7,374 nucleotides of DNA from NCBI GenBank assembly GCA_903897475.1, contig CAIUBS010000088.1, positions 1 to 7,374 of the forward strand. Reading direction: 5' to 3'. Of the stretch, positions 5,113 through 7,374 are shown in pieces. This DNA comes from an uncultured Actinomycetes bacterium (GTDB lineage: Bacteria; Actinomycetota; Actinomycetes; Nanopelagicales; Nanopelagicaceae). Every line of letters begins with the position of its first letter. Positions within the stretch are counted from its first letter, which is position 1. The translations under genes were made by a program, and so were the position numbers. A model generated the notes under the pieces. That model did not search any database and was not told where the DNA came from. It saw only the letters and a list, made by a program, of their open reading frames with translations.

Positions 5113-6207
5113 ATGGCCTCTGCAAATAGAGAACCACAAGATGATAAAAAAGAAGATAAACGATCTAGTGATCGTTCAAAATCCCTAGATACCGCCCTTG
5201 CCCAAATCGAGCGTCAGTTCGGTAAAGGATCGGTAATGAAAATGGGTGACCGCAAAGCTGTTGCTATGGAGGTCATTCCAACTGGTTCAGTTGCATTAGA
5301 TATCGCACTCGGTGTTGGCGGTCTGCCACGTGGCCGAGTTGTTGAGATTTATGGCCCAGAGTCATCAGGTAAAACTACGGTTGCATTGCATGCAATTGCT
5401 AATGCTCAAAAAGCTGGTGGTATTGCAGCCTTTATTGATGCCGAACATGCTTTAGATCCAGAGTATGCAAAGAAACTTGGTGTTGATATTGATGCTTTAC
5501 TAGTTTCTCAACCAGATACTGGTGAGCAAGCACTTGAAATTATGGATATGTTAGTTAGATCTGGTGCCATTGATATTGTTGTTGTTGACTCAGTTGCAGC
5601 ATTAGTACCAAGAGCTGAAATTGAAGGTGAGATGGGTGACTCTCATATGGGTCTACAAGCTCGTTTGATGTCACAAGCACTTCGTAAAATGACAGGTGCA
5701 CTACATCAATCAAATACCACTGCAATCTTTATTAATCAGCTGCGCGATAAGATCGGTGTCTTCTTTGGATCACCAGAGACTACAACAGGCGGTAAGGCAC
5801 TTAAGTTTTATGCCTCCGTTCGTATGGATGTGCGCCGAATTGAGACCTTAAAAGATGGTCAAGAGGCTGTTGGTAATAGAACCCGAGTCAAGATTGTTAA
5901 GAACAAGGTTGCTCCACCATTTAAGCAAGCTGAGTTTGACATCATTTACGGCGTTGGAATTAGCCGTGAGGGATCATTAATCGATCTTGGTGTTGAAGCT
6001 GGGATTGTTAAAAAATCTGGCGCCTGGTTTACCTATGAAGGTGACCAATTAGGGCAGGGCAAAGAGAATGCCAGAGCATTCTTAATTGATAACCCTGATC
6101 TAGCAAATGAAATTGAGAAAAAGATCCGTGCATCATATGTGCCTGCTGAAATTGACCCTGCCTTAGTGGCAGCTGTTGATGAGGCGACCGCTGATGTTGA
6201 GTTCTAA
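5113..6207 (+). CDS. recA: Recombinase RecA
   Basis: RecA, 364 residues, forms ATP-dependent filaments on single-stranded DNA, drives strand exchange in homologous repair and triggers LexA self-cleavage. Walker A is GPESSGKTT (81-89). FIDAEHALD (107-115) holds the catalytic glutamate E111. Walker B is IVVVDS (155-160). DNA-binding loop L1 is around EGEMGDSHMGLQARLMSQ (171-188), and INQLRDKIGVFFGSPETTTGG (207-227) covers L2. The C-terminal domain is complete with a short acidic tail. No intein interrupts the gene, unlike M. tuberculosis recA. Compared with mycobacterial RecA, homology begins near SKSLDTALAQIERQ, leaving a charged N-terminal extension of about 20 residues. ATG 5113 is the first start after an in-frame TAA at 5104, with GAAAGGA upstream. 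A LexA box controls the promoter, and recX follows after 23 bases. Confidence 0.99.
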   Translation: MASANREPQDDKKEDKRSSDRSKSLDTALAQIERQFGKGSVMKMGDRKAVAMEVIPTGSVALDIALGVGGLPRGRVVEIYGPESSGKTTVALHAIANAQKAGGIAAFIDAEHALDPEYAKKLGVDIDALLVSQPDTGEQALEIMDMLVRSGAIDIVVVDSVAALVPRAEIEGEMGDSHMGLQARLMSQALRKMTGALHQSNTTAIFINQLRDKIGVFFGSPETTTGGKALKFYASVRMDVRRIETLKDGQEAVGNRTRVKIVKNKVAPPFKQAEFDIIYGVGISREGSLIDLGVEAGIVKKSGAWFTYEGDQLGQGKENARAFLIDNPDLANEIEKKIRASYVPAEIDPALVAAVDEATADVEF

Positions 6208-6224
6208 TCTCTAACCAATAAAAG
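6197..6224 (+). promoter_or_regulatory. Possible leaderless recX promoter inside the recA 3' end
   Basis: TTGAGT (6197-6202), 16 bases, then TAAAAG (6219-6224), six bases (TACACC) and the recX TTG. The layout copies the miaB promoter, including the identical TACACC before the start codon. TAAAAG lacks the usual final T of a -10, so it is weak. recX has no Shine-Dalgarno, which would fit a leaderless mRNA; translation after recA on the read-through mRNA is the alternative. Confidence 0.3.
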
Positions 6225-6230
6225 TACACC

Positions 6231-6719
6231 TTGAAAAAAAAGCAAGATGTAGTAACTGATCCCTACTCTGAAGCGATGTCGATTGCGCTATACGCATTGG
6301 CCCCGCGAGCAAAGAGTAGGGATGAGTTATTTAAGCAATTATTAAAACGTGGCGTAGATAGTGAAATCGCTAATTCTGTTTTAGATTCACTTGAGCTACA
6401 AGGTTTGTTAAATGATCTTGAATTTGCAAAGTTATGGTCAGAATCTCGGCAACGAGCAAAGAAGTTAAGTAAGCGAGTCATTGCAGGTGAGCTCAGGAGT
6501 AAAGGAGTTTCCCAAGATATTATCAATGAAGTTATTGATGATATTGATGATGAAAGTGAGTATTCCCAAGCTTTCTCATTAGCGCAGCGTAAGTACAATG
6601 CTATTTCCCATTTAGATCCAGAGGTTATTTATCGCAGGATCTCTGGGCTACTTATGAGAAAAGGTTATGGCCATGGGGTTTGCGCCAGAATTATGCGGGA
6701 GTTAACAGGTAATAACTAG
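6231..6719 (+). CDS. recX: Recombination regulatory protein RecX
   Basis: RecX, 162 residues, is a modulator that binds RecA filaments and limits their growth and ATPase activity. The RecX family is made of three-helix repeats, seen here: ALYALAPRAKSRDELFKQLLKRG (about 21-43) with DSLELQGLLNDLEFAKLW (52-69), then SKRVIAGELRSKGVSQDIINEV (80-101), then a third repeat with YRRISGLLMRKGYGHGVCARIM (134-155). The length is normal for the family. Start: TTG 6231 is the first start codon after an in-frame TAA (6219-6221); the next, ATG 6276, would cut a poorly conserved N-terminus and remains possible. No Shine-Dalgarno is visible. It lies 23 bases after recA, so LexA-controlled read-through should induce it along with RecA. 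Confidence 0.93.
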   Translation: MKKKQDVVTDPYSEAMSIALYALAPRAKSRDELFKQLLKRGVDSEIANSVLDSLELQGLLNDLEFAKLWSESRQRAKKLSKRVIAGELRSKGVSQDIINEVIDDIDDESEYSQAFSLAQRKYNAISHLDPEVIYRRISGLLMRKGYGHGVCARIMRELTGNN

Positions 6720-6729
6720 CAAGTAGAAT
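6702..6729 (+). promoter_or_regulatory. Leaderless promoter of miaB
   Basis: TTAACA (6702-6707; five of six to TTGACA), a 16-base spacer and TAGAAT (6724-6729; five of six to TATAAT) stand exactly six bases before the miaB GTG at 6736. With the usual distance from the -10 to the first base, transcription would begin at or next to the G of GTG, giving an mRNA without a leader. There is no Shine-Dalgarno, which agrees. The -35 lies inside the end of recX. This would let miaB be expressed independently of SOS-controlled recA-recX. Confidence 0.65.
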
Positions 6730-6735
6730 TACACC

Positions 6736-7374
6736 GTGCCTACCTTTGTAGTTGAGACTTACGGTTGCCAGATGAATGTTCATGACTCTGAGCGAATTTC
6801 TGGCTTGCTGCTAGATGCTGGCTACACCCAGGCATTAGCTAATACTCAGCCAGATCTGGTTGTGTTTAATACCTGCGCAGTGAGAGAAAATGCTGATAAT
6901 AAATTGTATGGAAATCTTTCTTTTCTAGCCCCTCGCAAAAAGAGTGACCCCAATTTCCAAATTGCAGTAGGTGGTTGCATGGCGCAAAAAGATAAGGACT
7001 TGATTATCAAAAAGGCTCCATATGTGGATGTAGTTTTTGGAACTCACAATATTGGATCTCTTCCAGTTTTATTAGAGCGGGCCAGAATTGAAGAGTCAGC
7101 TCAAGTTGAGATCAAAGAGTCACTTGAACATTTTCCATCTACATTGCCAGTAAAGCGCGATTCTGCATTCTCAGCCTGGGTTTCAGTTTCGGTTGGCTGT
7201 AATAACACTTGTACCTTCTGCATAGTTCCACAATTGCGCGGTATCGAGAAAGATCGTCCAGTAGGAGATATCCTCCAAGAAATTAGAGCACTGGTTAATC
7301 AAGGAGTAATTGAAATAACTTTATTGGGTCAAAATGTAAATGCCTACGGCGTTGACTTTGGTGATCGACAAGCG
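6736..7374 (+). CDS. miaB: tRNA-2-methylthio-N6-dimethylallyladenosine synthase MiaB (3' end outside the window)
   Basis: The first 213 codons are present and the frame is still open at the window end. MiaB is a radical-SAM methylthiotransferase that turns i6A37 next to the anticodon into ms2i6A37 in tRNAs reading UNN codons, which steadies codon pairing. The N-terminal MTTase domain has its three auxiliary-cluster cysteines: C11 in ETYGCQMNVHDSE, C47 in FNTCAVRENAD and C81 in VGGCMAQKD. The radical-SAM triad is C155-x3-C159-x2-C162 in VGCNNTCTFCIVPQLRG, followed by LLGQNVNAYG. The YGCQMN and NTCAVRENA signatures distinguish it from RimO upstream. The remaining SAM core and the TRAM domain lie beyond the window. 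GTG 6736 follows the recX stop by 16 bases and has a good leaderless-type promoter. The recA-recX-miaB order is common in bacteria of this phylum. Confidence 0.97.
   Translation, partial: MPTFVVETYGCQMNVHDSERISGLLLDAGYTQALANTQPDLVVFNTCAVRENADNKLYGNLSFLAPRKKSDPNFQIAVGGCMAQKDKDLIIKKAPYVDVVFGTHNIGSLPVLLERARIEESAQVEIKESLEHFPSTLPVKRDSAFSAWVSVSVGCNNTCTFCIVPQLRGIEKDRPVGDILQEIRALVNQGVIEITLLGQNVNAYGVDFGDRQA

Noticed and set aside
5113..6207. Intein in RecA, as in M. tuberculosis
   Set aside because: The protein is 364 residues with the motor domain continuous and no splice-junction or homing-endonuclease blocks.
1424..7374. rimO and miaB as a recent duplication or repeat
   Set aside because: They share cysteine spacing and the general fold but carry distinct family signatures and little local nucleotide identity, so they are ancient paralogues.
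1..7374. Mobile element, phage, CRISPR, toxin-antitoxin or defence system
   Set aside because: No transposase, integrase, terminal repeats, repeat-spacer array or defence-type domain is seen; gene order and overlaps look like undisturbed chromosomal core.

Overview
The window is a contiguous piece of an AT-rich actinobacterial chromosome. All genes are on the + strand and tightly packed. The gene order ftsK, RodZ-like membrane regulator, rimO, pgsA, cinA/pncC, clgR, TetR regulator, DUF3046, recA, recX, miaB is the well-known actinobacterial recA neighbourhood. ClgR and DUF3046 are actinobacterial families, and the recA operator is of the actinobacterial/Gram-positive LexA type (TCGAAC-N4-GTTCGA). 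The low GC, 4-base gene overlaps, GTG/TTG starts and probable leaderless promoters suggest a streamlined freshwater actinobacterium, such as the acI/Nanopelagicales lineage. That placement is an inference from style and gene order, not a database match.

Layout. Bases 1-522 are the 3' end of ftsK (DNA translocase, gamma domain). A 138-base gap leads to a RodZ-like protein (661-1383). From 1424 to 4670 runs a compact array: rimO, pgsA and cinA followed by clgR, each joined by an ATGA or GTGA overlap, then a TetR regulator starting one base after the clgR stop. A probable intrinsic terminator covers the TetR stop. A lone DUF3046 gene (4718-4909) precedes a 203-base non-coding interval holding a perfect LexA box over the recA promoter and a long structured recA leader. 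recA (5113-6207), recX (6231-6719) and the 5' part of miaB (6736 to the window end) follow.

How the genes fit together. FtsK and the RodZ-like protein belong to division and cell shape. RimO (ribosomal protein S12) and MiaB (tRNA position 37) are sister radical-SAM methylthiotransferases acting on the translation machinery. PgsA makes phosphatidylglycerophosphate, and CinA/PncC recycles pyridine nucleotide amidates. ClgR controls Clp/Lon proteolysis. LexA-controlled RecA and its modulator RecX form the SOS recombination unit.

This is mostly a core region of known genes and I see no mobile element, CRISPR array, tRNA or rRNA. No gap exceeds 300 bases. The parts worth a second look are regulatory: start-proximal promoters with near-identical geometry before miaB, recX and clgR; a perfect inverted repeat over a possible rimO promoter; the recA leader with exclusive hairpins and two overlapping mini-ORFs; a TetR regulator where mycobacteria carry pspA after clgR; and a dnaX-like slippery heptamer in the RodZ-like gene. 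I did not find convincing evidence of a wholly new system.
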